64,000 bases of DNA from Paraburkholderia sp. BL23I1N1 (lineage in GTDB: Bacteria > Pseudomonadota > Gammaproteobacteria > Burkholderiales > Burkholderiaceae). How positions within the stretch are numbered: the first letter of the stretch is position 1; every line of letters starts with the position of its first letter. Location: assembly GCF_003610295.1 (NCBI RefSeq), contig NZ_RAPV01000002.1, positions 558,001 to 622,000 on the forward strand, given 5' to 3'. Of the stretch, positions 29,062-37,526 are shown one piece after another. The notes under the pieces were generated by a model that was given only the letters and a program-made list of their open reading frames with translations, was not told where the DNA came from and did no database searches. A program made the position numbers and the translations under genes.

Positions 29062-29733
29062 CGGATGGCCGTTTACCTGCACTACGTCTTCGATCTCTGG
29101 GCCAACCGATGGCGACGGCGGGAAGCCAAAGGCAACGTGATCATCCTGCGTTATGCGGATGACATCGTTGTCGGCTTCGAGCACGAAGCCGACGCGCGGC
29201 GATTCTGGGACGCGATGCGTTTGAGGTTGGAGGAGTTCTCGCTTGCGCTTCACCCGGACAAGACGAGACTGCTGGAGTTCGGCCGCTACGCAGCGGTCAA
29301 CCGCCAGAGTCGAGGCCTTGGCCGACCTGAGACCTTCACCTTTCTGGGTTTCATCTTTATCTGCGGCCGGTCTCGTCGCGGGGCTTTCCAGTTACAGCGG
29401 AAGACCCGAGGGGATCGGATGCGGGCGAGACTCAGACAGATCAAGGAGGCGCTACGGAAGCGCATGCACGAACCGATTCCTGCACAAGGGAAATGGCTCA
29501 GGCAGGTGGTTCGCGGGTACTTTGCGTACCACGCAGTACCTACGAACTCGCGCGCACTCTGCGCGTTTCGATACCACGTCGTTGATCTGTGGAGGCGGGC
29601 GCTCCGGCGCCGCAGCCAAAAGGATCACATGACGTGGCAGCGAGTCGAGCGGATCGCAGATGCCTGGCTCCCGCAACCTCGAATCCTTCATCCGTGGCCT
29701 GACCGGCGATTTGCCGTCAAACACCCGAGGTAG
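29062..29733 (+). pseudogene. Group II intron reverse transcriptase/maturase, 5'-truncated
   Basis: Homology starts near YLHYVFDLWANRWRRREAKG, that is, in the middle of the RT palm, followed by the active-site box LRYADDIVVGFEHEADA, the thumb/maturase region (LQRKTRGDRMRARLRQIKEALRKRM, GKWLRQVVRGYFAYHAVPTN) and the native end. The fingers and the first palm motifs are gone, so the protein cannot work. The frame extends about 170 bp upstream, but that part is unrelated. Domain V of the intron RNA follows directly. Confidence 0.8.
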
Positions 29734-29803
29734 GAGCCCGGTGCCCGAATTGGGCACGCCGGGATCTGCGCGGGGGGTGCTCAGTAATGGGCATCCCTAC
29801 CGC
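29734..29803 (+). ncRNA. Group II intron domains V and VI (3' end of the intron)
   Basis: Domain V is visible at 29734-29766: GAGCCCGGTGCCCG, loop AATT, GGGCACGCCGGGATC, with the catalytic AGC near its start. Domain VI follows with GGGGGGTGCTC pairing to GGGCATCCCTACC around 29772-29801 and a bulged A in CAGTAATG as likely branch point. The 5' domains are missing, so splicing is not possible. Confidence 0.75.
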
Positions 29804-30113
29804 AATCCTCGGCCGGACTGAGCCGCACGACCTTTTGGACTTCCGCCGCACCGCAAATGCAAGCGCCCCTATCCGTGGCTCACTCACCGCGTCGCCAATC
29901 CCGCCCGCCGGCGCCGTCGGCGTCGATCCGGCCCCGTCGCGAGAGTTCGGAGTTGAATGAACAAAGGTTCAGACCTAGATAGACAGCGTCAAGCAGCATG
30001 GCCGGCGCATTGACTCATCAGAATTGCAACTCGCGTTGACCTGTTGCCTCACGTAGTTTGCTACCCGTCGGATGGTCCGGCGGGAGCGGCACGAGGTGAC
30101 GAGGCAAATCAGC
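29804..30113. other. Gap between intron end and ISNCY-type transposase
   Basis: About 310 bp. It should contain the left end of the insertion sequence whose transposase follows, but I cannot fix its border by eye. No gene seen. Confidence 0.4.
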
Positions 30114-31424
30114 ATGACGACACGCAAGGAGTTGGTCGCAGCATTGCAATTGCGGTATAGAAGCGCGACGTTCGGTGACCGGATCAGGATTCTCGACGAG
30201 TTCGTGGCTTTGACCGGCTATCACCGCAAGCACGCCATCCGGTTGCTGCGGGAACAACCGGGCCCAACGAAGGGCACACGCGAGCGAAACCGGTTATACG
30301 ACGCGGCGGTATGTCAGGCGCTAACGGTGTTGTGGGAAGCGGCCGACCGGGTTTGTGGCAAGCGCCTGAAGGCATTGATTCCGAAGCTGGTTGATGCCAT
30401 GGAACGGCACGGCCATCTCGAGCTGGATCCGGTCGTTAAGGCCAAACTCCTTCAGGTCAGCGCGGCGACCATCGATCGCCTGCTGGCCAATGCGCGTTTG
30501 CACATTGACGGGCAGCGCAAACGCCGCAAAGGTGTGGGCTCGGCCATACGGCGTAGCATCCCGGTTCGCACGTTCGCAAACTGGCGCGATCCGCCGCCAG
30601 GTTTCTTCGAGATCGATATGGTCGAACACTGCGGCGGCTCAAAGACCGACGGCGAGTTCGTCCATACGCTGACATTGACCGATATTGCCAGCGGCTGGAC
30701 AGAATGTGTGGCCATGCGTACGCGCAACCAGATGCTTGTTATCGAAGCGTTTGAGAAGTTAGCCGCCGATCTTCCATTCTCAATGCTTGGAGTGGATTCG
30801 GATAACGACACCGCATTCATGAACCAGAGCGTCTTCGACTACTGCAAGGGACATGGCCTTGAGCAGACCCGCTCGCGTGCATACAAGAAGAACGATCAGG
30901 CCTGGGTGGAACAGAAGAACGGCGCCGTCGTGCGACGGCTGGTTGGTTATGGCCGTCTGAGCGGCAACAATGCGAAGAACGCGCTCGCGCAGCTATATGC
31001 GTCATCACGGCTATACATTAACTTCTTCCAGCCCTCATTCAAGCTGAAGTCCAAAACGCGCGACGGCGCCCGTGTGCACAAGGTCTACCTTGCGCCGGCA
31101 ACGCCGTGCGATCGGCTGCTGGCGTACGACAGCGTCGAACCGGCGATCAAGGAAAAGCTGAAGGCGCAGTTCAACAGCCTCGATCCCGTGCGACTGCTGC
31201 AGGAGATGCGAATGGCGCAGCAGACTTTGAGCGAGTTCGCGGCCCACGGTGTGCCCGCCCCGTCTTATGCGAATGGCATCACAGCCCTAACCTCACAAGG
31301 CCACGACCGCGGCAAGCGACCCCAAACGGCCTGTCGCGGAAGAGTAACGCACGTCCGCTGTACAACTCTAATCCGCCATTCGTCTACGGCAGTTGATTAT
31401 TCGCAATCCAGCTTGGGGATATAG
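30114..31424 (+). CDS. ISNCY-type DDE transposase with integrase catalytic core
   Basis: A 436-residue transposase. N-terminal region MTTRKELVAALQLRYRSATF and DEFVALTGYHRKHAIRLL form a helix-turn-helix; the catalytic core has FFEIDMVEHCGGSKTDG (first Asp), GVDSDNDTAFMN (second Asp) and RSRAYKKNDQAWVEQKNGAVVRR (Glu), the DDE triad. This is the ISNCY-like family common in Burkholderiaceae. ATG 30114 has GAGG nine bases upstream. The last 45 residues, after GVPAPSYANGIT, look unlike the family, so the 3' end may be frameshifted. Confidence 0.78.
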   Translation: MTTRKELVAALQLRYRSATFGDRIRILDEFVALTGYHRKHAIRLLREQPGPTKGTRERNRLYDAAVCQALTVLWEAADRVCGKRLKALIPKLVDAMERHGHLELDPVVKAKLLQVSAATIDRLLANARLHIDGQRKRRKGVGSAIRRSIPVRTFANWRDPPPGFFEIDMVEHCGGSKTDGEFVHTLTLTDIASGWTECVAMRTRNQMLVIEAFEKLAADLPFSMLGVDSDNDTAFMNQSVFDYCKGHGLEQTRSRAYKKNDQAWVEQKNGAVVRRLVGYGRLSGNNAKNALAQLYASSRLYINFFQPSFKLKSKTRDGARVHKVYLAPATPCDRLLAYDSVEPAIKEKLKAQFNSLDPVRLLQEMRMAQQTLSEFAAHGVPAPSYANGITALTSQGHDRGKRPQTACRGRVTHVRCTTLIRHSSTAVDYSQSSLGI

Positions 31425-31508
31425 CGATCCGGGAGAACAATGAATTGACAGGTACGCCCGCGTGAGAAAGCGCACGTGCCAGCTCCTCAAACTGATGCCG
31501 GCGCGGAA

Positions 31509-32567
31509 TTAGAACCGGTGCACGATCCCGACCTGTACACCGCGTGCGTCTGCACCCGGGTAGGCAAGCGGCAAGCCGGGGTTCGCCGCGCCGGCAAGCG
31601 TATAATTCGCAGCGTTTCGATTACGCAGGAACGACAGCGCGCCATAAAGATTGGTGCGTTTCGACACGTCGTACTCGTACATCAGGCCAATCTGATCCGC
31701 GTTGTTGTCCTGCGAGGTCTGATCTCGCAGGATCGCATAGCCCAGCGCGAGACTGTTGGCAGCGTTGAACTGATACTTGGCGGACAGGCCATAAACCCGT
31801 GCGTTGAGCCCGATATCGTCCCACTTCATGGTCGAATATCCGCCATAGACGGTTGCCTTGCCGATCGCATACGACGCCCCTGCCATGATCGTGTGGTCCG
31901 TCGTGGAGGCACTCGCGTTCTTCAGCCACTGGCCGGCCACGAACGCCGCAAACGGTCCGTGCTCGTAAGTCACGTCGAACTGTTTGCTCGATCCGGCGGA
32001 CTGCAAACCACCGGCATCGCCAAAGCCAAGGTAAATCCCCGCTTGAAATCCGGCCAGTTCCGGTGTCATGTATGACACGGTGTTGCTCGTGCGGTAGACA
32101 AACGTCGTCAGGTTATCCATGTCGGATGCCTGAGTGACGCCGCCGAACGCGTCCTGACCGCTCTGGTCGTAGAAGAGCGGGGAATTCTGGCGCCCCGCGC
32201 GCACTTGCCCCCATGCGCCCGACACGCCCACCCACGCCTGCCGGTTGAACATCGAATTACTCTCGGCAAGCGTGCCGTTGGTCGGATTGAAACCGTTCTC
32301 AAGGTCGAAGATGACCTTTTGCCCGCCGCCGATATCCTCCGAACCTTTCACGCCGAAGCGGCTGCCCCATTGCCCGCTCGAACCGAGCGCGGCGGTATAA
32401 CCGTTGCCGGTGTTCACGTACTGCGCGAATTCGTCGATCAAGCCGTACAGGGTCACGTTGTCCTGCGAATACGCATAGTGAGGCGCCAGCAGGACGGTCG
32501 CCGCGCAGGCAGTCTTCAGGCCGGCGCTGATACAGGAGAATAGGCGGCGAGATCCGTTCTTTTTCAT
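31509..32567 (-). CDS. OmpC-type trimeric outer-membrane porin
   Basis: A 352-residue Gram-negative porin. The signal peptide runs to about residue 35 (ending HYAYSQDNVTLYGLIDEF), then sixteen-strand porin features: GSRFGVKGSEDIGGGQKVIFDLENGF, FNRQAWVGVSGAWGQVRAGRQ, and the C-terminal GVQVGIVHRF with final Phe for BAM recognition. It gives passive uptake of small solutes. ATG 32567 is chosen for the signal peptide. It is downstream of, and on the same strand as, the NCS1 permease, which suggests uptake of the same nucleobase-type or related compound. Confidence 0.9.
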   Translation of the reverse strand: MKKNGSRRLFSCISAGLKTACAATVLLAPHYAYSQDNVTLYGLIDEFAQYVNTGNGYTAALGSSGQWGSRFGVKGSEDIGGGQKVIFDLENGFNPTNGTLAESNSMFNRQAWVGVSGAWGQVRAGRQNSPLFYDQSGQDAFGGVTQASDMDNLTTFVYRTSNTVSYMTPELAGFQAGIYLGFGDAGGLQSAGSSKQFDVTYEHGPFAAFVAGQWLKNASASTTDHTIMAGASYAIGKATVYGGYSTMKWDDIGLNARVYGLSAKYQFNAANSLALGYAILRDQTSQDNNADQIGLMYEYDVSKRTNLYGALSFLRNRNAANYTLAGAANPGLPLAYPGADARGVQVGIVHRF

Positions 32568-32700
32568 GATTAGTACAACTATTTTGTTGGATGGGAATAA
32601 TTGCAGCGCCGGCGGCGCAAATCGTCTTGTCATGCAAGGCTGCATTCAGTCCCGAAGACCGATGTGCAGCGGCTTGCCGAGCCGGTCAGCCGCGAAGCTG

Positions 32701-32742
32701 CCCCCTGTCACGCGCGGGGTTTGCGCCGCGCGTGACAGGGGG
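32701..32742 (-). terminator. Very strong hairpin between permease and porin
   Basis: CCCCCTGTCACGCGCGG at 32701-32717 is the exact reverse complement of 32726-32742, giving a 17-bp stem with an 8-base loop. It lies after the permease stop and before the porin start. No T-run follows on the minus strand, so it may be an mRNA stabiliser or attenuator rather than a simple terminator. Confidence 0.6.
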
Positions 32743-32773
32743 AGTCATTAAAGGTGAAGTACGCTACGCGAAC

Positions 32774-34207
32774 TCAACTACGCGTGCTGCCTTGCTCAAC
32801 AGGAAGAATGAGACGCTCAGGGATGGTGCGCGACGAAGCGCGAGCACATACGTAATACAGCACCGCGGGTGCGACAAGTCCGAGAATCCACGAGATGTCC
32901 GTTCCGCCGAGTGCATCGACGAGCGGTCCCGTGTAGAAGCTGGTGGAGATGAACGGCAGCTGGACCAGTACGCCGGCAACGTAGATGGCGATCGCCATGC
33001 CGTTCCAGCGGCCGTAACGACCATCCGGATTCGACAGCGCCGGGACGTCATAGCGCGATTTCGTAAAGCAATAGTAGTCGACCAGGTTGATCGCGCTCCA
33101 CGGCGTGAAGAAGGCGAGCAGGAACAGAATAAACGCGGAGAACTCTTTCAGGAACGAGTGGCGTCCTGCCAGCGCAACCAGTGTCGACAAACCCACCATG
33201 CCGAGGATGTAAAACAGACGGTGACGGGTCGATATCGTGCGCTGTCCGCGAAAGCCGCTGACGATCGTCGCCATCGACATGAAGCTACCGTAGGCGTTGA
33301 GCGTCGTCACGGTCACCTTGCCGAATGCGATGCTGAAGTACAGCAGCGCGGCGACGGCGCCGCTCGCTCCGAGCCCGACGATGTACGACACCTCGTGATG
33401 GGAAAACTGGCTGCCAGCCAGCGCCGCGGCAAACACGCCGAAGGTCATGGCCGCCTGGGCGCCAATGACCGAGCCGAGCCCCACGGCAAAAAACGTTCGC
33501 ACCGATGAGGTCGAGCGCGGCAGATAGCGCGAATAATCCGCGACATACGGGCCGAACGCGATCTGCCACGACGCCGACAGCGACATCGAGAGCAGAAAGC
33601 TTGCGAGGGTGAAGTGCCGGTTCGTGAGCAATGCACCGATATCGTGATGCGCGAAGAGTTGCGCGAACATGAAGACAAACGCCGCTACCCCCACCACGCT
33701 CGCGATGCGTCCGGCAAAGTGAATCGAGCGGTAGCCGAAGATCGTCAGGAGCACGATCACGACGGCGAAGATCACGATACCGGCCGAATCGTCAACGTGG
33801 AACAACTGGGCGACCGCCTGGCCGGCCAGCACCGAGCCGCTAGCCGAAAAACCGACATACATCAGGCACACGAGGACGATCGGGATCATCGCGCCATATA
33901 CGCCGAACTGCACACGGCTCGAGATCATTTGCGGGAGCCCGAGCTGAGGCCCCTGCGCGCCATGCAGCGCCATGACGGCGCCGCCAATGATCTGCCCGAT
34001 CAGCAAAGCGACGAGCGACCAGAAAACGTCCCCGCCAAGCACGACGGCGAGCGCGCCGGTCACGATGGCCGTGACCTGCAGGTTGGCCGACAGCCAGAGC
34101 GTGAACTGGCTAAACAGGCTGCCATGCCTTTCCGTATCGGGGATGTAGTCGATCGAACGGGATTCGATCAACGCGCCGCTAGCGGGGTTTTCGGTGGGAA
34201 TAACCAC
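32774..34207 (-). CDS. NCS1 family cytosine/purine permease
   Basis: A 477-residue inner-membrane transporter with about twelve segments and the opening ESRSIDYIPDTERHGSLFSQFTLWLSANL, which is the NCS1 signature (the E-R-H-G box and the W-x-x-N region). Substrates in the family are cytosine, purines, allantoin, hydantoins and thiamine; the exact one is unknown. GTG at 34207 is the start, with GGAGA eight bases upstream. Upstream lie palindromes resembling GntR/HutC-type sites, so it may be induced by its substrate or a product. Confidence 0.9.
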   Translation of the reverse strand: MVIPTENPASGALIESRSIDYIPDTERHGSLFSQFTLWLSANLQVTAIVTGALAVVLGGDVFWSLVALLIGQIIGGAVMALHGAQGPQLGLPQMISSRVQFGVYGAMIPIVLVCLMYVGFSASGSVLAGQAVAQLFHVDDSAGIVIFAVVIVLLTIFGYRSIHFAGRIASVVGVAAFVFMFAQLFAHHDIGALLTNRHFTLASFLLSMSLSASWQIAFGPYVADYSRYLPRSTSSVRTFFAVGLGSVIGAQAAMTFGVFAAALAGSQFSHHEVSYIVGLGASGAVAALLYFSIAFGKVTVTTLNAYGSFMSMATIVSGFRGQRTISTRHRLFYILGMVGLSTLVALAGRHSFLKEFSAFILFLLAFFTPWSAINLVDYYCFTKSRYDVPALSNPDGRYGRWNGMAIAIYVAGVLVQLPFISTSFYTGPLVDALGGTDISWILGLVAPAVLYYVCARASSRTIPERLILPVEQGSTRS

Positions 34208-34407
34208 GGAACATTCTCCAGAACGCTTTAGATGTCGGCTGCGCTACGTTTAGTCGGGCAAACGAACGATTAGGGTTACAGGCGATCCGGCACAGGCCGG
34301 CTCTTTTTGTCTATCTGGCGAATCGGAGGCGAGCGGCTGTTTGCTCACCTGGCGGCCGGTTTTTTGCCACTTGACCGTTTCGAACCTGATTGCACTGGAA
34401 GAAATTT

Positions 34408-34423
34408 ACTTGTATAGACAAGT
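34408..34423. promoter_or_regulatory. Palindrome, possible GntR/HutC-type operator
   Basis: ACTTGTATAGACAAGT: six-base arms ACTTGT/ACAAGT. HutC-like regulators bind CTTGTATATACAAG, which this nearly equals. It is 200 bp upstream of the NCS1 permease start. Confidence 0.5.
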
Positions 34424-34445
34424 TAACGCCAATAGGTGGTTACCC

Positions 34446-34463
34446 GATCTGCATAGACAGATC
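34446..34463. promoter_or_regulatory. Second palindrome with the same ATAGACA core
   Basis: GATCTGCATAGACAGATC, with perfect arms GATCTG/CAGATC. It shares ATAGACA with the site 40 bp to the left, and a half-match TTTGTCTAT is at 34307-34314. No GntR gene is seen nearby. Confidence 0.45.
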
Positions 34464-35186
34464 GCATCTCTCGCTTTTGCTAAAACGATAGTTTTGGAAA
34501 TTTGGCTAAGATCGCGAAAAATAGCAGATTTTTGGCCTGTTATTCAGCAGAATATCCATGGGCGAGCTTGCCCACGCACTACTGTCGTATTGAGCGGCAT
34601 GAGTGATATGTATAGGCATGTTGTAATGCTCTGCTCGGCGAGTGGCTGCTGTTCGACCTCGGCGCGAGCGCAGATAGAACGCGAATTGCGACTGATCGCT
34701 AGCGCTCGCAGTCGCCCGTCTGCCGGTAGCACTTCCTGGACGGCTAGGAGGGCTGATCAATTCAGCACGGCAGTCGCAATGGACAAGCGAAACCACTACT
34801 CCGTAGAGCTAGGCACTTCGACTGTCGGAAACCTGATACTTACATCGATAGCCGCGGTCTGCCGGTCGGCAACACTCGATCCACCCGGGTCGTTGGCGAT
34901 CAGTGATCTAATGTCCGTTGCTCTTTCGGTTTGTGACTTTCGCGCGGGGACCGTGTACGACCGTTCCTGGCCGCTCTCTGCCTCATGCAATGTGAATGCT
35001 CAGCGTGAACGTCGCATCGCCACGATCGTCGGCACGCGACCCCGAGCGGGCTTTCGGCGCGCTCGATACCGAACGACCGAAGTCAGACCGTCATCGCCCT
35101 TCGCGAAAGCCCCAGCTAGACGCGTGCGCTGCCGCCCACCTATCCTTGAGGTTGACCCGGTTGGACGGACAGATTTGCAGTTGAGT
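34464..35186. other. Region without a supported gene
   Basis: Long frames exist on the plus strand, but their composition (many Arg, Ser and Cys, no domain) marks them as chance. The stretch looks like worn-down accessory DNA between the permease control region and an IS3 remnant. Confidence 0.5.
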
Positions 35187-35400
35187 TTAATGTGTTGTTG
35201 ATCCTCCATGGATTGTTGGATCTCGGGTTGTCCACGGCCGGGCGGCGGGTCGCCTGTCACGACCGTGACGCTGCCCGGCGGTGGGCAACCCGCACTGCGA
35301 TGGCGTTTGCTCCTGCGCATGCAGGCTTTCGAATTCGAGCGGTGCGCGATAACCGATGCTGCTTTGCAGGCGCATCCGTTCACTGTCGGGCGGCAGCGCG
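35187..35400 (-). pseudogene. IS3-family transposase (OrfB) C-terminal remnant
   Basis: Reading leftwards from about 35390: ERMRLQSSIGYRAPLEFESLH, the end motif of IS3-group OrfB proteins (Y-N-x-x-R-x-x-S-x-x-G-Y-x-x-P-x-x-F). The N-terminal and DDE parts are missing; the border lies near 35395, where GC-rich DNA of the next pair of genes begins. Confidence 0.65.
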
Positions 35401-35453
35401 CCCTCCATGACTCCGCTCCTCGACGCTCCCGCGCATCGGCACCTGCATGCCGG

Positions 35454-36146
35454 TCACCGCTCGCACGATGTCGTGCACATCGCCTTGTCCATGTCGCCGA
35501 AGAAGGCCTGGTAGTACGCGGGCTCGACGACGGTCTTCATCCGCGAATCGCCATTGCTGTTCCACACCGTGCGGTCGAATCGCGCACGTACGATCGCATC
35601 GTGCGCCCCGGATGCGCGAACCGTCACGACGGCGGCCACGCGCTCGTGATCCGCTTTCGCGGGCAAACCGCCAATCCGGGCCTTCAGCGCGCCGCGCAGC
35701 AGTTGCCGCCACTTCGGAATCAGCGTGTCGCTGCGCCCGCCTTCGATCAGCCCCGCATCGCGGTCGACCGTGACCGGCGCATAGCCCTGCGCGCGCAGCA
35801 CGCCCGCCACCGCGTCGAGCGTGTGCGCCTGCGTCGCGCCCGCATAGCGGCGGTCGGTCAACATGCGCAGCGTCTGCTGCTCGCTGTCCGTCAGGTCGAC
35901 TTCGGTCTGGCTGGAGCTGTAGCGCACCAGCGATCCGCCGCTGCCGATCTGGCGTTCGTTTTCCGGCTTCGCCGCACACCCGGTCAGCACCGCGAACAGC
36001 CCGGCACAGGCGAGCGCCAGCGCACCGCGGCCTCGCACCGGCGGCATCACTGCCGCGCCGCACATCGCACGCCGCGCCGTTCGCCGGCCGCGAAGACGGC
36101 GGCGAATTCCGGTTGATCGGCAATCGGGGGGCGCTATGATCGTCAT
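35454..36146 (-). CDS. Putative lipoprotein of unknown function
   Basis: A lipoprotein frame of 230 residues. The secretion signal is RGALALACAGLFAVLTGCAAK with lipobox LTGC. The mature part (SQTEVDLTDSEQQTLRMLTDRRY, LDAVAGVLRAQGYAPVTVDRDAGLIEG) has a repeat-free alpha/beta look known only as a Burkholderia hypothetical lipoprotein. AGGAG nine bases before ATG 36146 supports that start, but it puts about 40 residues before the hydrophobic core; ATG 36047 makes a neater signal peptide. The end MCTTSCER looks cut short. Composition resembles the neighbouring LysR gene and differs from the island around it. Divergent from that regulator. Confidence 0.65.
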   Translation of the reverse strand: MTIIAPPDCRSTGIRRRLRGRRTARRAMCGAAVMPPVRGRGALALACAGLFAVLTGCAAKPENERQIGSGGSLVRYSSSQTEVDLTDSEQQTLRMLTDRRYAGATQAHTLDAVAGVLRAQGYAPVTVDRDAGLIEGGRSDTLIPKWRQLLRGALKARIGGLPAKADHERVAAVVTVRASGAHDAIVRARFDRTVWNSNGDSRMKTVVEPAYYQAFFGDMDKAMCTTSCER

Positions 36147-36244
36147 CGGGGCTTTCTCCTGTCGGCGCCATGATAGGGACGTGCCCCAGCCTCGACAAAC
36201 GACATTTTTTGACCCACTGTGTAGCTTTTCTTCGCGATCTCACG

Positions 36245-37150
36245 ATGCGCCGATTGCCGCCCCTGAACGCGCTGCGCAGCTTCGAAGCCGCCGGCCGCCT
36301 GCAGAGCCTCACCCTCGCCGCCGAGGAGCTGAACGTAACCCAGAGTGCGATCGCGCAGCAGATCCGCGTGCTCGAATCGTTCTTCGGGCAGAAGCTGTTC
36401 GAGCGCGACGGGCGTTCGCTGCGGCTCACGCCGCGCGCACGGCATTACCTCGTCGACGTCGCGAGTTGCCTCGGCCGGCTCGCGCAGGCGACCGGGCAGA
36501 TGTTCGAGCCGGTCGGCGGCCATTCGATCCGGATCAATGCGTCCGTGTCATTCGCGCATGGATGGTTGCTGACGCAACTTGCCGTATTTCAGGCCGCGCA
36601 TCCCGACATCGACGTGCAGCTCGTCACGACCGCCGACGTCGAGCGCGATCACATCGACGAAACGTGCGACGTCGTGATTCGCCGGTATACACCGGAGCTG
36701 CGCCGCAAGGGCTTCGTGTCGCGACCGCTGCTCGAGACCGTCGCGGTGCCCGTGTGCGCGCCCGGCCATCCGGTGCTCGAACAGGCGCGCGTGCCGTCGG
36801 ACCTGCGCAACGCGCCGCTGCTCCACTACGCGGGGCTGCCGCAGGCATGGCAATACTGGTTCCACCAGGCCGGCACGGACGTCACCGAGACGCTGCGCGG
36901 GCCGTTTTATCGCGAGTTCTTCCTGCTGATCCAGGCCGCCGCGAGCGGGCTCGGCGTGTGCCTCGCGCCGCGCGCGGTGGTGCGCGACGATCTCGCGGGC
37001 GGCCGGCTCGTCGCGCTGTTTCCGGAGGTCCACCTGGAAGGGCCGCCGTTCCATTGCCTGTATCGCAACGACGACGATCCGTCACTGCGCACGTTCGTCG
37101 ACTGGCTGTTCGTGCGGGCCGAGGAACTGGACGGGCCGCCGCCGCAGTAG
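36245..37150 (+). CDS. LysR family regulator, GcvA-type
   Basis: A 301-residue regulator: LRRLPPLNALRSFEAAGR-like start MRRLPPLNALRSFEAAGR and SLTLAAEELNVTQSAIAQQIRVLESFFGQKLFERDGR place it in the GcvA/AmpR subgroup. The effector domain contains CDVVIRRYTPELRRKGFVSRPL. It probably controls the divergent lipoprotein gene; the gap of about 100 bp would hold the operator. High GC and Arg-rich frames on the other strand suggest origin from another Burkholderia lineage, an inference. Confidence 0.9.
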   Translation: MRRLPPLNALRSFEAAGRLQSLTLAAEELNVTQSAIAQQIRVLESFFGQKLFERDGRSLRLTPRARHYLVDVASCLGRLAQATGQMFEPVGGHSIRINASVSFAHGWLLTQLAVFQAAHPDIDVQLVTTADVERDHIDETCDVVIRRYTPELRRKGFVSRPLLETVAVPVCAPGHPVLEQARVPSDLRNAPLLHYAGLPQAWQYWFHQAGTDVTETLRGPFYREFFLLIQAAASGLGVCLAPRAVVRDDLAGGRLVALFPEVHLEGPPFHCLYRNDDDPSLRTFVDWLFVRAEELDGPPPQ

Positions 37151-37526
37151 CCGGCGGCGGGCATTACCTGGCTACGCGTTCTGCCGCACCACGCCCAGTT
37201 TGAGCCCCAGCATGCCGAAGATGCGATTCATGGGGTATTCGTCCTTTTCGTGCATGTATGGACCCGGCGCCTTTTGCAAGCTTCTTGTTCGTGATGTCGA
37301 AACGGTCTGCATGCATGTATCCGGCTTGCAGTTGGACGATAGCCGAAGCACGCCCGCAGCCTTGATGAGATCCGCGCACCCTGTCCTTAGCAAAATCGCG
37401 GCTTGCCTAAAAGAGCAGCCGGCACGAAAAACAGGCTTCAGGATGCTGGTTCAACCAATTTCGTCATCGCTTTTGAGAAGCTTCGCAAACCTACGCTGGT
37501 GGTACTCTCCATTGAGAACTGTTTGC
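37151..37526. other. Gap with left arm of a 23-bp inverted repeat
   Basis: No gene supported. The inverted repeat arm is at 37232-37254 (see repeat entry). A short minus-strand peptide ending NRIFGMLGLKLGVVRQNA is possible, but without support. Confidence 0.45.

Noticed and set aside
34341..35201. 286-codon plus-strand frame in the gap upstream of the permease
   Set aside because: No domain; odd composition (Arg, Ser, Cys); crosses the operator-like palindromes and runs antisense into the IS3 remnant.
36136..37203. 355-codon plus-strand frame overlapping the GcvA-type gene
   Set aside because: Shadow frame, very Arg-rich, with no family features; the LysR frame is clear.
37172..37393. Small minus-strand peptide gene ending NRIFGMLGLKLGVVRQNA
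   Set aside because: It runs through the inverted-repeat arm and shows no ribosome site or family; kept out of the gene list.
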